Assembly (NCBI GenBank): GCA_900553135.1 | Contig: USCO01000008.1 | Coordinates: 1-34,957, forward strand | DNA: 34,957 nucleotides | Source: an uncultured Eubacteriales bacterium | GTDB taxonomy: Bacteria; Bacillota; Clostridia; Oscillospirales; Oscillospiraceae | Direction: 5' to 3' | Part shown: positions 1-8,127 of the stretch, piece by piece | Layout of the letters: the number at the start of each line of letters is the position of its first letter | How positions within the stretch are numbered: the first letter of the stretch is position 1 | Position numbers and translations under genes: made by a program | Notes under the pieces: generated by a model | Database searches by the model: none | Seen by the model: the letters and a program-made list of their open reading frames with translations, nothing else | What the model was told of the DNA's origin: nothing

Positions 1-617
1 TCCACATAGCCCTCCAGCCGCCCGCAGGCCACCCAGCACAGGTCCAGGGAGGCGCAGCCGGTGCGGCGCACATCCTGGCAGCAGTCGTAAAGCAGGCGCA
101 TGTGGCGGAAGGCCTGATCGGCCAGCTCCCGCCGGTCGGGCACCGTGCCGGCGGACAGCAGGCTGTCCGCCAGACGCTCGGTTTCGCTCACCTGGATGGG
201 ACGGCCGCAGCAGAAGGCTCCCTCGCCCCGCCGGGCGGTAAAGCACTCCCGGGTATAGGGATGGTATACCACACCAAAGACCACTTGTCCATCCTCGGCC
301 AGGGCCAGGGACACGGCGCTGTGGCCAAAGCGGTGAATGAGGTTGGTGGTGCCGTCCACCGGGTCCAGAATCCAGAAGGGGCGGGCGGGGTCGATGGCCT
401 CCCGGCCGCCCTCTTCCCCCAGAAACTGCACAGCCGGGGCCAGTTGTTCCAGCTGGTCCCGGAGGAGGTTCTGTACGGTGAGGTCCACATTGGTGACAAA
501 GTCGGTGGGATTTTTGGCGGTGACGGTGTGCACGGCGGCGGGGTCGGCCAGCAGGGCCCCCGCCTGGCGCACGGCCTGCACCGCCTGGTGGGCCAATTTT
601 TGGGTCAGGATGCTCAT
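1..617 (-). CDS. Inositol monophosphatase family protein (partial, 3' end outside window)
   Basis: Seen: the reading frame runs off the left edge; about 205 residues are visible. It carries the family signatures in order: GEEG near residues 67-70, DPVDGTTN near 85-92 (metal ligands), and near the edge GCASLDLCWVACGRLEGY, which matches the C-terminal IMPase motif. Family knowledge: Mg2+-dependent, Li+-sensitive phosphomonoesterases acting on inositol-1-phosphate and related sugar phosphates, or on 3'-phosphoadenosine nucleotides, in the cytoplasm. The ATG overlaps the stop of the upstream PHP gene as ATGA, so the two are translationally coupled, and it is the last visible gene of the ECF operon. 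Exact substrate cannot be told from sequence. Confidence 0.9.
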   Translation of the reverse strand, partial: MSILTQKLAHQAVQAVRQAGALLADPAAVHTVTAKNPTDFVTNVDLTVQNLLRDQLEQLAPAVQFLGEEGGREAIDPARPFWILDPVDGTTNLIHRFGHSAVSLALAEDGQVVFGVVYHPYTRECFTARRGEGAFCCGRPIQVSETERLADSLLSAGTVPDRRELADQAFRHMRLLYDCCQDVRRTGCASLDLCWVACGRLEGYV

Positions 618-1411
618 GCAATGGCCCCCTTGGTGAGGATGGAGACGTAGTCGCCCCCCAGGGCGTGGATCTCCTTCAGGGAGCGCTTCAGCAGGCAGGC
701 GGTGCGCACCTGGAAGGCGGCGCTGTCGGAGAGCTGGATCTCATACCGTCCGGCCTCCATCTCCTCCTTCAGGGCGGACACGGTGGTGCAGTCCTTCTGG
801 AACAGGGTGGTGACGCAGCCGTACTGCACCGCCTGGTGGGTGTCGCTGCCCGAGACCACGGGGATGTGGAGCTCCTTGGCCAGGGCGTAGGTCAGCTCCT
901 CGGTGCGGGCCCGGTCCAGGGCCAGGTCCTTGCCGTTCAGGTCCAGAAAGCCCAGCCGCTGCAGCTGGGAGAGGGGCAGCTGAGGCACGTGACCCCCGGC
1001 GCGGTAGGGATGGCCGCAGCCCACCAGCACGGGATACTCCTCAAACAGGTCCATGAGCTGGGCGAAGGGGAGAAATTTTCCCTTGGCCTTGTTTGGCTCC
1101 AGGCGGCGGTTCAGCTCCAGAATGGCCTCCAGGGGGCCGATGGACAGGATATGGCCCCCCTCGGCCACGTCGGTCTCCATGCCGGGAAAGACCCGCAGGC
1201 CGTTGGACAGCTCCAGGGTGTCCCCCACAGGGCGGCTCACCGAGGACAGGTAGCCGTACAGCTCGTCAAACTGCAGGGTGTTGAAGTGCTCGGTGAGACA
1301 CAGGGCGTCCAGCCCGGCCCGCCGGGCCTCGCCGAAGAGCCAGTCGGTGTAGGCGGTGGAAAAGGGAAGCTTTTTGGCCAGCTTTCCGTGGGTGTGAAAG
1401 TCAAGACGCAA
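614..1411 (-). CDS. PHP domain phosphoesterase (histidinol-phosphatase-like)
   Basis: 265 residues. Metal-ligand motifs of the PHP family are visible: HTH at residues 6-8, TEH at 40-42, an MET acidic motif near 78, GCGHP near 131-135 and GSDTH near 188-192. Family knowledge: trinuclear metal phosphoesterases such as HisK histidinol phosphatase and nucleoside/sugar phosphate phosphatases. The start is TTG, with AAGAAGG about 8 nt upstream and no better ATG that keeps the HTH motif. It lies 15 bp after ecfT and overlaps the IMPase gene by 4 bp, so one operon is likely. Having two different phosphatases beside a vitamin-type importer suggests processing of a phosphorylated compound (inference); no his genes are near. 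Confidence 0.85.
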   Translation of the reverse strand: MRLDFHTHGKLAKKLPFSTAYTDWLFGEARRAGLDALCLTEHFNTLQFDELYGYLSSVSRPVGDTLELSNGLRVFPGMETDVAEGGHILSIGPLEAILELNRRLEPNKAKGKFLPFAQLMDLFEEYPVLVGCGHPYRAGGHVPQLPLSQLQRLGFLDLNGKDLALDRARTEELTYALAKELHIPVVSGSDTHQAVQYGCVTTLFQKDCTTVSALKEEMEAGRYEIQLSDSAAFQVRTACLLKRSLKEIHALGGDYVSILTKGAIA

Positions 1412-1426
1412 GAAAATAACCTTCTT

Positions 1427-2263
1427 TCAGAGCAAAGTGGACAGCAAAACGAACAGGGCCACCCACAGGGTGGACAGGGAGAGAAAGAGCAGATCGTTGT
1501 AGCTCACCTTCAGGGAGGAGAGCTTGATCTTCTTCACCGCCTTGTTCACGGCGGCATACCGGTAGCCCCGCAGCTCCAGGGCCTCCACCGTGGTGCGGGA
1601 GCGCTTGGCGGTGTTGAGCATCAGGGGGTAGAAGGACTCCATGACGATCTTCACCTGGTAGATGAGGTAGCGTACCTTGCCCCACAGGGTGTCGTGGGCG
1701 GGGGGATTGCCCCGCAGGCGGTAGGAGAGGAGCACGTTCTGAAACTCCTCCATGAGCATGGGCAGCATGCGGTAGGCGTAGGAGATGGAAAAGCTCAGCC
1801 GCTCGGGGCAGCCGTACCACATCAGACCGTTGCTCAGCCGGTCAGGGTCCAGGCCGGAGAACACGGTGACCGAGGCCAGGGAGATGGTGGCCACCTTCAG
1901 GGTGAGCACCAGCAGGGGAGCGATGGCCGAGGCGTCGCCCCCGAAGAGCAGGGTGGCCAGAAACAGGTAGCCCGTCTGGGAGAACACCCCCAGGGCGAAG
2001 AGGAAGAGGACCAGTCCCGCCACCCGGGCCAGCAGGGTGGTGACCATCACCAGCAGAAAGCAGCCCAGCAGGAAGGGCAGGTCATTGACAAACCAGGGTA
2101 CCACCCCGAAAAACAGGTACCAGGCGATGAGGATGCGGGGGTCCAGGGCGGCGATGACGGTGTCGTCGTTGCCGTAGGCGTTTTTCAGCACTTGGCTGCG
2201 GAGAAAATCCATGGAGAATTTGTCCAGGATGTTTTCCGATAATTTGCTCATCATGCGTTCCAT
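1427..2263 (-). CDS. ecfT: Energy-coupling factor transporter transmembrane protein (EcfT/CbiQ family)
   Basis: 278 residues from the chosen ATG, which has AGGAGG 7 nt upstream (2271-2276) just past the stop of the ATPase gene; an upstream in-frame start would overlap the ATPase gene without a ribosome site. Several hydrophobic helices fill the N-terminal half. The C-terminal half holds the amphipathic coupling region with the two CbiQ-type Ala-Arg motifs: AKRSRTTVEALELRG, and the last helix near the end. Family knowledge: EcfT joins the two ATPases to the substrate-binding S component in the membrane. Neighbours on both sides (double ATPase, S-like protein) agree with the call. Confidence 0.88.
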   Translation of the reverse strand: MERMMSKLSENILDKFSMDFLRSQVLKNAYGNDDTVIAALDPRILIAWYLFFGVVPWFVNDLPFLLGCFLLVMVTTLLARVAGLVLFLFALGVFSQTGYLFLATLLFGGDASAIAPLLVLTLKVATISLASVTVFSGLDPDRLSNGLMWYGCPERLSFSISYAYRMLPMLMEEFQNVLLSYRLRGNPPAHDTLWGKVRYLIYQVKIVMESFYPLMLNTAKRSRTTVEALELRGYRYAAVNKAVKKIKLSSLKVSYNDLLFLSLSTLWVALFVLLSTLL

Positions 2264-2265
2264 GG

Positions 2266-3960
2266 TCAGGCCTCCTGAAAGCAATGGGTGAATTCCTCCA
2301 CGGTGTAGCACAGGGCGCTGGGGTCCAGGGCCCGGGCCATGGAGAAGATCTCGGGGGGACGGATGCCCACCAGGTCCACCAGGTCCCGGCGGGAGAAAAT
2401 TTCATCCCGAGTGCCGTCGGCCACCACCCGGCCCCCGCAGAGGACGATGATGCGCTCAGCCCACTGGCAGACCAGCTGCATGTCGTGGGTGGCGATAACG
2501 GCGGTCTGGATGATGTCCTTCATGTCCTCCAGCACCCCCATGATCTCCCGGCGGGTGGCGATGTCCAGGTTGGCGGTGGGCTCGTCCAGCAGCAGGATGC
2601 CCGGCTCCAGGGCCACGCCGATGGCCAGGCTGGCCCGGCGCATCTGGCCGCCGGACATGAGGCGGCCGTCCCGGTTTTGCAGCTCCATGAGCCGGAAGCG
2701 CTCCAGCAGGGCCTGGGTGCGCGCCTCCCAGTGGGGCACCCCACGCACCTGCATGGCGTAGGCGATGTCGGCGTGGATGGAGTCCTTGATGAACATTTCC
2801 TCGGGATTTTGGTAAACCAGGGAGATCTGGCGGGACAGGTCCTCCGCCTTTTTCTCCCCAATGGGCTCGCCCAGCAGGGACACCGTCCCCTTCTGGGGCC
2901 GCAGCAGCCCCACCATCAGCTTCATCAGGGTGGATTTGCCCGCCCCGTTGGAGCCAATGAGGGCCACCTTTTCGCCCTTGCGGATGTCCAGGTCCAGGCC
3001 GTCAAAGATGGTGCGGGGCTCCCCCTTCACCGAGCGGTAGGAGAGGGAGACGTCCCGGAAGGACACGGCGGTCTCCTGGGCCGGAGCGGGGGTTTCGACC
3101 GTGACCGCCGGGGCGCGGTAGGTCAGGGCGGAGAAGGCGGTTTTTCCCTGGTCCACCGTGGTGGGCAGAGGGGCCTGGGCGGGGAACTGTCCCCCCTGGC
3201 GCAGGCGGTGGGCCGCCTGGGTCACCTGGGGCGGGAAGATGTTGCAGGCCTCCAGCTCCTCCACCCGCTGCAGGGCCTCCCGGGTGGGCAGCAGCCACTG
3301 CACCCGGCCCTCCTTTAACAGCAGCACGTGCTTACAGTAGTCGGCGATGTACTCGGTGTGGTGCTCGATGACCAGAATGGTCTTGCCGTGGTTTTCGTTG
3401 AGATCCCGCAGCACCTCGTAGATCCGGTCGGCGTGCATGGGGTCCAGCTGGGCGATGGGCTCATCCAGGATGAGAATGTCAGGGCTGAGGGACACCGCCC
3501 CCGCCAGGGCCAGCAGATGGGTCTGGCCGCCGGACAGCTGCCAGACATACTCCTCCTCCCGGCCCTCCAGGCCGCACTGGCCCAGAGCCGCCTTGCCCCG
3601 CTGCAGATAGTCGGGGAAGGCGTAGTTCAGGCAGGAGTAGGAGGCGTCGTCCAGCACGGTGGGGCGGACGATCTGGTTTTCAAAATCCTGGTATACATAG
3701 CCGACCTTCTGGGCCAGGACGCCCACGTCGCTGTCCAGGGTGTTCAGGCCCTCCACCTCGACCGCTCCATGAAACTCGCCCGTAATAAAGTGGGGGATCA
3801 GTCCGTTGAGGACTTTGCAGAAAGTGGACTTCCCGCAGCCGTTGTTTCCAACCACTGCCAGGAAGTCCCCTTTCTGGATCTGGAGCGTGATATCGTTCAG
3901 GGTGGGCTGAGAGGCGCCTGGATAGGTATAGGTCAGGCCGTTGATCTCAACCGCGTTCAT
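2266..3960 (-). CDS. Double-domain ABC ATPase of an ECF transporter (EcfA1-EcfA2 fusion)
   Basis: 564 residues with two complete nucleotide-binding domains. Domain 1: Walker A GNNGCGKST (38-46), LSGGQ (142-146), Walker B DILILDEP (161-168), H-loop VIEHH near 200. Domain 2: Walker A GSNGAGKST (336-344), MSGGQ (435-439), Walker B GILLLDEP (454-461), H-loop ATHD. A Pro/Ala-rich linker (about 245-300) joins them. Family knowledge: the tandem form replaces separate EcfA and EcfA' and powers uptake through EcfT. The start is only 1 nt after the stop of the S-like gene and has a weak ribosome site, so coupling is likely. Both domains keep all catalytic motifs, so two functional ATP sites are expected. 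Confidence 0.92.
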   Translation of the reverse strand: MNAVEINGLTYTYPGASQPTLNDITLQIQKGDFLAVVGNNGCGKSTFCKVLNGLIPHFITGEFHGAVEVEGLNTLDSDVGVLAQKVGYVYQDFENQIVRPTVLDDASYSCLNYAFPDYLQRGKAALGQCGLEGREEEYVWQLSGGQTHLLALAGAVSLSPDILILDEPIAQLDPMHADRIYEVLRDLNENHGKTILVIEHHTEYIADYCKHVLLLKEGRVQWLLPTREALQRVEELEACNIFPPQVTQAAHRLRQGGQFPAQAPLPTTVDQGKTAFSALTYRAPAVTVETPAPAQETAVSFRDVSLSYRSVKGEPRTIFDGLDLDIRKGEKVALIGSNGAGKSTLMKLMVGLLRPQKGTVSLLGEPIGEKKAEDLSRQISLVYQNPEEMFIKDSIHADIAYAMQVRGVPHWEARTQALLERFRLMELQNRDGRLMSGGQMRRASLAIGVALEPGILLLDEPTANLDIATRREIMGVLEDMKDIIQTAVIATHDMQLVCQWAERIIVLCGGRVVADGTRDEIFSRRDLVDLVGIRPPEIFSMARALDPSALCYTVEEFTHCFQEA

Positions 3961-3961
3961 A

Positions 3962-4804
3962 TCAGCAGGCCACGTTCCTTTCCGCGTTCTTCTTCATCAC
4001 CAGCAGCACGATGACGGCCAGGGCGGCGGCCACCACCATGCCAATGGCCAGGGCGGTGCCGCTCTCGGCCCACTGGGCCTCCCAGTCGATGAGGGACATG
4101 CCGGCGGTGGCGGCCATCTCGGCCATCACGGCGCACACAAAGCCCAGCACACACACCACAATGGCCTTGGGGCTCAGACCGGCCATGGTGTTCTCGGCGG
4201 AGCGGGGCGCCATGCCCAGCAGGGGCTCGATCTTGCCGTACAGCTTGGGCACCAGGTACAGGGTGGGCAGCAGGCAGAACAGGATGCCGGAGAAGAGCAG
4301 GTCGTTGCAGAAGGCAAAGCCCTCGGTGGCAAACACGCTCTCGGGCAGGCCCTCCACGGCCTCAAAGTCCTCCACAGCGAACTGGACCTTGGCGATGTCC
4401 ACCAGGGTGCCCATGAGCAGCTGGGCGGCGGTGCCGGTGATGGCGGCCACGCCTACCATCCGGCGGTTCTGGGGGTCCTTGACCATGCGGCCGGCGATGT
4501 ACACGCCGATGGTGACGGTAATGAACTTCTCCAGCTCGCCCAGGCCGCCGAACTGGCCCAGCATGATCTCGCTGAACACCAGCTCACCGGTGGCGGCGCC
4601 CAGGGCCACGGACAGGGGGTCAAAGAGCATGGCCAGGGTCAGGGGGATGAACAGGAAAAACTCCACCGACAGCTCCACCAGTCCGATCTGGAACTTGGGG
4701 ATCAGCTCGGTAAACAGGGTGGCCAGTCCGTACAGGGACATGGTCAGCACAAAGATCATCAGCTTCTGCGACTGATTGGCAGCAGGTTTTTGTACGGTAC
4801 TCAT
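3962..4804 (-). CDS. Multi-spanning membrane protein, probable ECF transporter S component
   Basis: 280 residues; about seven or eight hydrophobic helices and a short Lys/Arg-rich tail. Start chosen at the ATG preceded by GGGAGGA (4813-4819); an open frame continues upstream to about 5128 but has no ribosome site and runs through non-coding AT-rich DNA. It is the first gene of the operon with double ATPase and EcfT, the position of a substrate-specific subunit. It is longer than most S components (about 170-200 residues), with an acidic loop (DFEAVEGLPESVF) near the middle. The substrate cannot be read from the sequence; the phosphatases downstream are the only hint. Confidence 0.72.
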   Translation of the reverse strand: MSTVQKPAANQSQKLMIFVLTMSLYGLATLFTELIPKFQIGLVELSVEFFLFIPLTLAMLFDPLSVALGAATGELVFSEIMLGQFGGLGELEKFITVTIGVYIAGRMVKDPQNRRMVGVAAITGTAAQLLMGTLVDIAKVQFAVEDFEAVEGLPESVFATEGFAFCNDLLFSGILFCLLPTLYLVPKLYGKIEPLLGMAPRSAENTMAGLSPKAIVVCVLGFVCAVMAEMAATAGMSLIDWEAQWAESGTALAIGMVVAAALAVIVLLVMKKNAERNVAC

Positions 4805-4994
4805 ATGGTGATTCCTCCCATTTTGTAATGCGGCTTTCTCGCACGGGTACAGGATAGCAAAGGAATGTAAATATATCCTGCACAGAGATGTAAAATGTAA
4901 ATAAATTTTCAAAAGTCGCCCAGCGCCCGGGGCAGACGGGGCCAAAATGGGAAAATCTGAACGGAATCTGTATGGAAAAAGGGGGATTCTTTCC
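4805..4994. other. Non-coding divergent intergenic region, ECF operon side
   Basis: No gene seen. On the minus strand it contains three TTTACAT elements in about 40 bp (near 4868-4907), AT-rich in a GC-rich genome, presumably the promoter/operator region of the ECF operon. No single pair of -35/-10 boxes at good spacing stood out, so no promoter position is given. Confidence 0.4.
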
Positions 4995-5023
4995 TTGAAT
5001 TGGGCCTTTGTTTCTGTTATGAT
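4995..5023 (+). promoter_or_regulatory. Sigma-A promoter of the corC-like gene
   Basis: TTGAAT (4995-5000), 17-bp spacer, TATGAT (5018-5023). Predicted transcription start near 5030, leaving a leader of about 190 nt before the TTG start codon. Confidence 0.75.
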
Positions 5024-5029
5024 ACCGCC

Positions 5030-5223
5030 GAACCAAATTGTGAAAGGAGAACACCAAAGCCCTATGGACGACGGAGACAGCAGCGCCCCCGCCACCCTCC
5101 GGTATGGAACTGACAGACGAACTTGCACCGGACATAGTCTGTATTTGCGCCGTTAGCGAAGCAGACTGTGTCTTTTTGCGCCTTTACGCCTGATTTTGAT
5201 CCATATTTAAGGAGGAACGAACA
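5030..5223 (+). promoter_or_regulatory. Structured 5' leader with terminator-like hairpin (candidate attenuator/riboswitch)
   Basis: The leader contains a CCGGT/ACCGG pairing (5099-5103 with 5127-5131), then a 9-bp stem 5133-5141 / 5162-5170 (one G-U pair) with an inner TTTGC/GCGAA helix, directly followed by TCTTTTT. This is the shape of an intrinsic terminator placed before the gene. CAGAC near 5114-5118 could pair with GTCTG of the terminator's 5' arm as an anti-terminator. A 29-codon frame (5104-5193, beginning MELTDELAP) overlaps it but lacks a good ribosome site. I do not recognise a known riboswitch family; Mg2+ (M-box) and Mn2+ (yybP-ykoY) consensus features were looked for and not found. 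Confidence 0.5.
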
Positions 5224-6558
5224 TTGAAAGATTCCATGCTGTTTATGATTTTGCTGCAGGTGTTTTTGATCCTGCTCAACGCGGTATTTGCCTGCGCGGA
5301 GATCGCCGTGATCTCGGTGAACGACGCCAAGCTGGCCCAGCTGGCGGCGGCGGGAGACCGGCGGGCGGTGCGTCTGGCCCGCCTGACCAGTCAGCCCGCC
5401 CGCTTTCTGGCCACCATTCAGGTGGCCATCACCCTGTCCGGCTTTCTGGGCAGCGCCTTTGCCGCGGAAAACTTTTCCGACCGCCTGGTGAGCTGGCTCG
5501 TCGGCCTGGGGGTGGGGGTGCCCGCCGCCACCCTGGACGCCGCGGCGGTGGTGATCATCACCCTGATTTTGTCCTACTTTACCCTGATTTTCGGCGAGTT
5601 GGTGCCCAAGCGGGTGGCCATGGGCAAGGCGGAGGCCCTGGCCCTGGGCATCTCGGGGCTCATCTCCGCCATCGCCCGGCTCTTTGCCCCCATCGTGTGG
5701 TTTTTGACCGTGTCCACCAACGCCGTTTTGCGCCTGCTGGGCATCGACCCCAACGCCGAGGAGGAGGCGGTGAGCGAGGAAGAGATCCGCATGATGGTGG
5801 ACGTGGGCTCTCAGAAGGGCACCATCGACCACGAGGAGAAGCAGTTCATCCAAAATGTCTTTGAGTTTGACGACCTGACCGCCGGGGAGATCGCCACCCA
5901 CCGCACCGACCTGACCATCCTGTGGATGGAGGAGAGCATGGAGGAGTGGGCCCACACCATCCGAGAAAGCCGCCACACCCGCTACCCGGTGTGCGGGGAG
6001 TCGGCGGACGACGTGGTGGGCATTCTCAACACCCAGGATTATTTCCGGCTCACCGACCAGAGCCGGGAAACGGTGCTGGAGCGGGCGGTGGAGCCCGCCT
6101 ACTTTGTGCCCGAGCGGGTAAAGGCCGACGTGCTGTTTCGCAATATGCGGGAGGAGGGCCGAGCCATGGCCGTGGTGCTGGACGAGTACGGCGGCATGAC
6201 GGGCATCCTCACCCTCAGCGACCTGGTGGAGCAGCTGGTGGGCGAGCTGGAGCAGGAAGAAACGGAGGAGCCCCTCATCCAGGTGGTGGAGCCGGGCACC
6301 TGGAAGGTCCGGGGAGAGGCCCCTCTGGAGGAGGTGGCCCAGACCCTGGGGGTCTCCCTGCCCTGCCGGGAGTATGACACCTTCAACGGCCTGGTCTTCG
6401 GCGCCCTGGCCGTTATTCCCCAGGACGGGGACACGGTGGAGGTGGAGACCGAGGGGCTTCGCATCCAGGTTACCCACATCCGCAACCACCAGGTGGAAAG
6501 CGCCCTGGTCACCCTGGCCCGGGAGGACACCAAAGAAACGGAACTTGCCGGGAAATGA
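5224..6558 (+). CDS. CNNM/CorC-HlyC family membrane protein (hemolysin family)
   Basis: 444 residues. N-terminal CNNM (DUF21) domain with about four membrane helices (1-190), including the family hallmark FGELVPKRVAM; a cytoplasmic CBS pair (about 205-330) with DEYGGMTGILTLSDLVEQLVGE at its end; and a C-terminal CorC_HlyC domain (about 345-430). Family knowledge: these proteins export or regulate Mg2+ or Co2+; the name hemolysin is historical. Start is TTG with AAGGAGG 8 nt upstream; no closer ATG precedes the first helix. Monocistronic, bounded by its own promoter, a structured leader and a strong terminator. A metal-responsive leader would fit the function (inference). Confidence 0.92.
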   Translation: MKDSMLFMILLQVFLILLNAVFACAEIAVISVNDAKLAQLAAAGDRRAVRLARLTSQPARFLATIQVAITLSGFLGSAFAAENFSDRLVSWLVGLGVGVPAATLDAAAVVIITLILSYFTLIFGELVPKRVAMGKAEALALGISGLISAIARLFAPIVWFLTVSTNAVLRLLGIDPNAEEEAVSEEEIRMMVDVGSQKGTIDHEEKQFIQNVFEFDDLTAGEIATHRTDLTILWMEESMEEWAHTIRESRHTRYPVCGESADDVVGILNTQDYFRLTDQSRETVLERAVEPAYFVPERVKADVLFRNMREEGRAMAVVLDEYGGMTGILTLSDLVEQLVGELEQEETEEPLIQVVEPGTWKVRGEAPLEEVAQTLGVSLPCREYDTFNGLVFGALAVIPQDGDTVEVETEGLRIQVTHIRNHQVESALVTLAREDTKETELAGK

Positions 6559-6559
6559 G

Positions 6560-6595
6560 AAAACCCCCGCCCTTTTGCAAAAGGGCGGGGGTTTT
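6560..6595. terminator. Bidirectional intrinsic terminator
   Basis: Near-perfect GC-rich inverted repeat (CCCCCGCCCTTTT paired with AAAAGGGCGGGGG) flanked by AAAA on the left and TTTT on the right, so it can end both the corC-like transcript (plus) and the vWA transcript (minus). Confidence 0.9.
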
Positions 6596-6597
6596 GC

Positions 6598-7985
6598 TTA
6601 GAAGAAGGTGGGGCCGGGGGGCTCGGGCAGGGGACAGCAGAGGAAGTCCGTGTCCAGATAGTTGGCCAAAAAGCGGGCCTGGAAGCGGCGGGGGGCGCAC
6701 ATGGCCCCGCCGGACAGGCTCAGGTCCTCAGGCACCACAAACCGGATGCACTTGACCAGCACATCCCGGCACTGGGGCGCGCTGTGGGCGGGGATGGTCA
6801 GGGTTTTCATGCCCCGCTGATGTTCCTTGCCCTCCTGGTCCAACTCGGTGAGGATGGCGGCCAGGGCCACCCGCTTTCCCGGGCAGACCCCCTTCAGGGT
6901 CACATCCAGCTGGAGAATCCGGCCCTGGGAGGACAGGTCCACCTCGCCAAGGTCCACCTGCAGGGCGTCCTGGCAGCCCTCCACCGTCAGGGCCACCGGC
7001 TGGGGACAGGGCTCGGGGTGGACCACGATGTCGCAGTCCACCGCCACCGTGGGCTGGGGGAAGGTGACCAGGTTGCCCTCCCGGTCCTGGTAGGTGATGG
7101 ACTCATTCACCGGCACGGTGCCGGGCTGCTGGCCCACATGGCGGATGAGAAAGTCCAGGGTGGCGCTCTCCCCGGAGGTCACCCCCAGCTGAGGGATGTT
7201 CCACCGCAGGGAGCGGGCGTCCAGCATGGTGGCCGACCCCTTGGAGGGGGAGAGGATGCTGGTGATGACAAAATCCGGCTGGACCGTCTCGTGGATGACG
7301 ATGTCGGTGGCTCCGGGCTTGGAGATGTTGGCGGCCAGCTCCCCAAAGAGGGCCTCCAGGTCGGCGGCGTCGGGGGTCACCGCCACGTGGGAGGCGTCAG
7401 GGTCGGTGGCCCAGTCGTTCAGGGCGCTGACGTCCAGACCGTCGGAGCCGATGAGGCCGATGCAGTAGATGGTGATGCCCTGGGCCCGGGCCGCGGCCGC
7501 CGCGGGAGCGGGAGGGCCGCCGGTGGTGGTGTTGCCGTCGGTAAACAGGACCATGACCTTGGCGTTGGGGGAGGCGGGGTCAAAGAGCTGGGCGGCCTTG
7601 GTGAAGGCGTCGGCGTGGTTGGTGCTGCCCGCGGCGGCCAGACTGTCCACGGCGGCCTTCAGGGTGTCCACCGAGGTGATGAGCTGGGTGTCCGCGGTGG
7701 CGGTGTTGCCGAAGCTGACGATGCCCAGGCGGCTGCCCGAGCCGATTTGGCCGTCCTGGCTGCTGTCGGTGGCCTCGTCGATGATGTCAATGAAGGTCCT
7801 GGCCCCCAGCTTCATGTCGGCCAGGGGGTGCCCATCATGCTGCCCGAGCGGTCCAGCACCAGCACGATGTCGGTGGGGTTGGAAATGATATCCGGCGCGG
7901 CGGTAAGGGCCAGGGTGACCCGCAGAGCGCCGCCGCAGGGAATGCGGTCGGTGTTGATGACTTTGTTGGAATTTGTAACACCCAT
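6598..7985 (-). pseudogene. von Willebrand factor A domain protein, frameshifted in a G/C run
   Basis: Two frames together make one protein of about 461 residues. The first piece starts at the ATG at 7985 (AAGGAGG 7 nt upstream) and reads to the MIDAS motif DRSGSM and GTP. A run of five G at 7824-7828 then throws the frame: one more base would give GTPLADMKLGARTF and continue into the second frame, which carries FTDGNTTTGG (the other MIDAS loop), a beta-rich region and a Cys-rich tail ending in TDFLCCPLPEPPGP. Family knowledge: vWA domains mediate metal-dependent adhesion. Divergent from another frameshifted gene; the shared sigma-K-like motifs suggest a spore-surface role (inference). Either a sequencing error or true inactivation. 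Confidence 0.8.
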
Positions 7986-8018
7986 TGTGTTACCTCCTTC
8001 TGGGAAAACGTCCCATCT

Positions 8019-8046
8019 CATCTTATGAGCGTCCCCCAAAGGCTGT
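8019..8046 (-). promoter_or_regulatory. Possible sigma-K-type promoter of the vWA gene
   Basis: On the minus strand ACA (8044-8046), 16-bp spacer, CATAAGATG (8019-8027), close to the sigma-K pattern AC...CATAnnnTA. The divergent gene has a matching element. Ends 33 bp before the start codon. Confidence 0.35.
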
Positions 8047-8067
8047 CCCTGGCAGGGGAGGGGCGGA

Positions 8068-8094
8068 ACCTTTTCCCGCCCCGGGCATAGGATG
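8068..8094 (+). promoter_or_regulatory. Possible sigma-K-type promoter of the small Cys-rich gene
   Basis: ACC (8068-8070), 15-bp spacer, CATAGGATG (8086-8094). The -10 element is nearly the same as in the divergent vWA promoter (CATARGATGA). No sigma-A boxes were seen here. Confidence 0.35.
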
Positions 8095-8127
8095 AAAACG
8101 GCGATTGCCAGGAAGGAGTTCCCATCT

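Noticed and set aside
665..2242. A 525-residue plus-strand open frame, and similar ones across the left end
   Set aside because: Shadows of the ECF/PHP operon on the minus strand; no ribosome sites and low-complexity composition.
4868..4907. A sigma-A promoter for the ECF operon among the TTTACAT repeats
   Set aside because: Candidate boxes have spacings of 13 or 20 bp; none is convincing, so only the region is described.
4805..5135. N-terminal extension of the ECF S-like protein and a separate 171-residue frame
   Set aside because: They cross AT-rich promoter DNA and the leader of the divergent gene and lack ribosome sites; the ATG at 4804 has GGGAGGA.
5030..5223. Known M-box (Mg2+) or yybP-ykoY (Mn2+) riboswitch in the corC leader
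   Set aside because: The conserved blocks of those families were not found; only a generic attenuator shape is supported.
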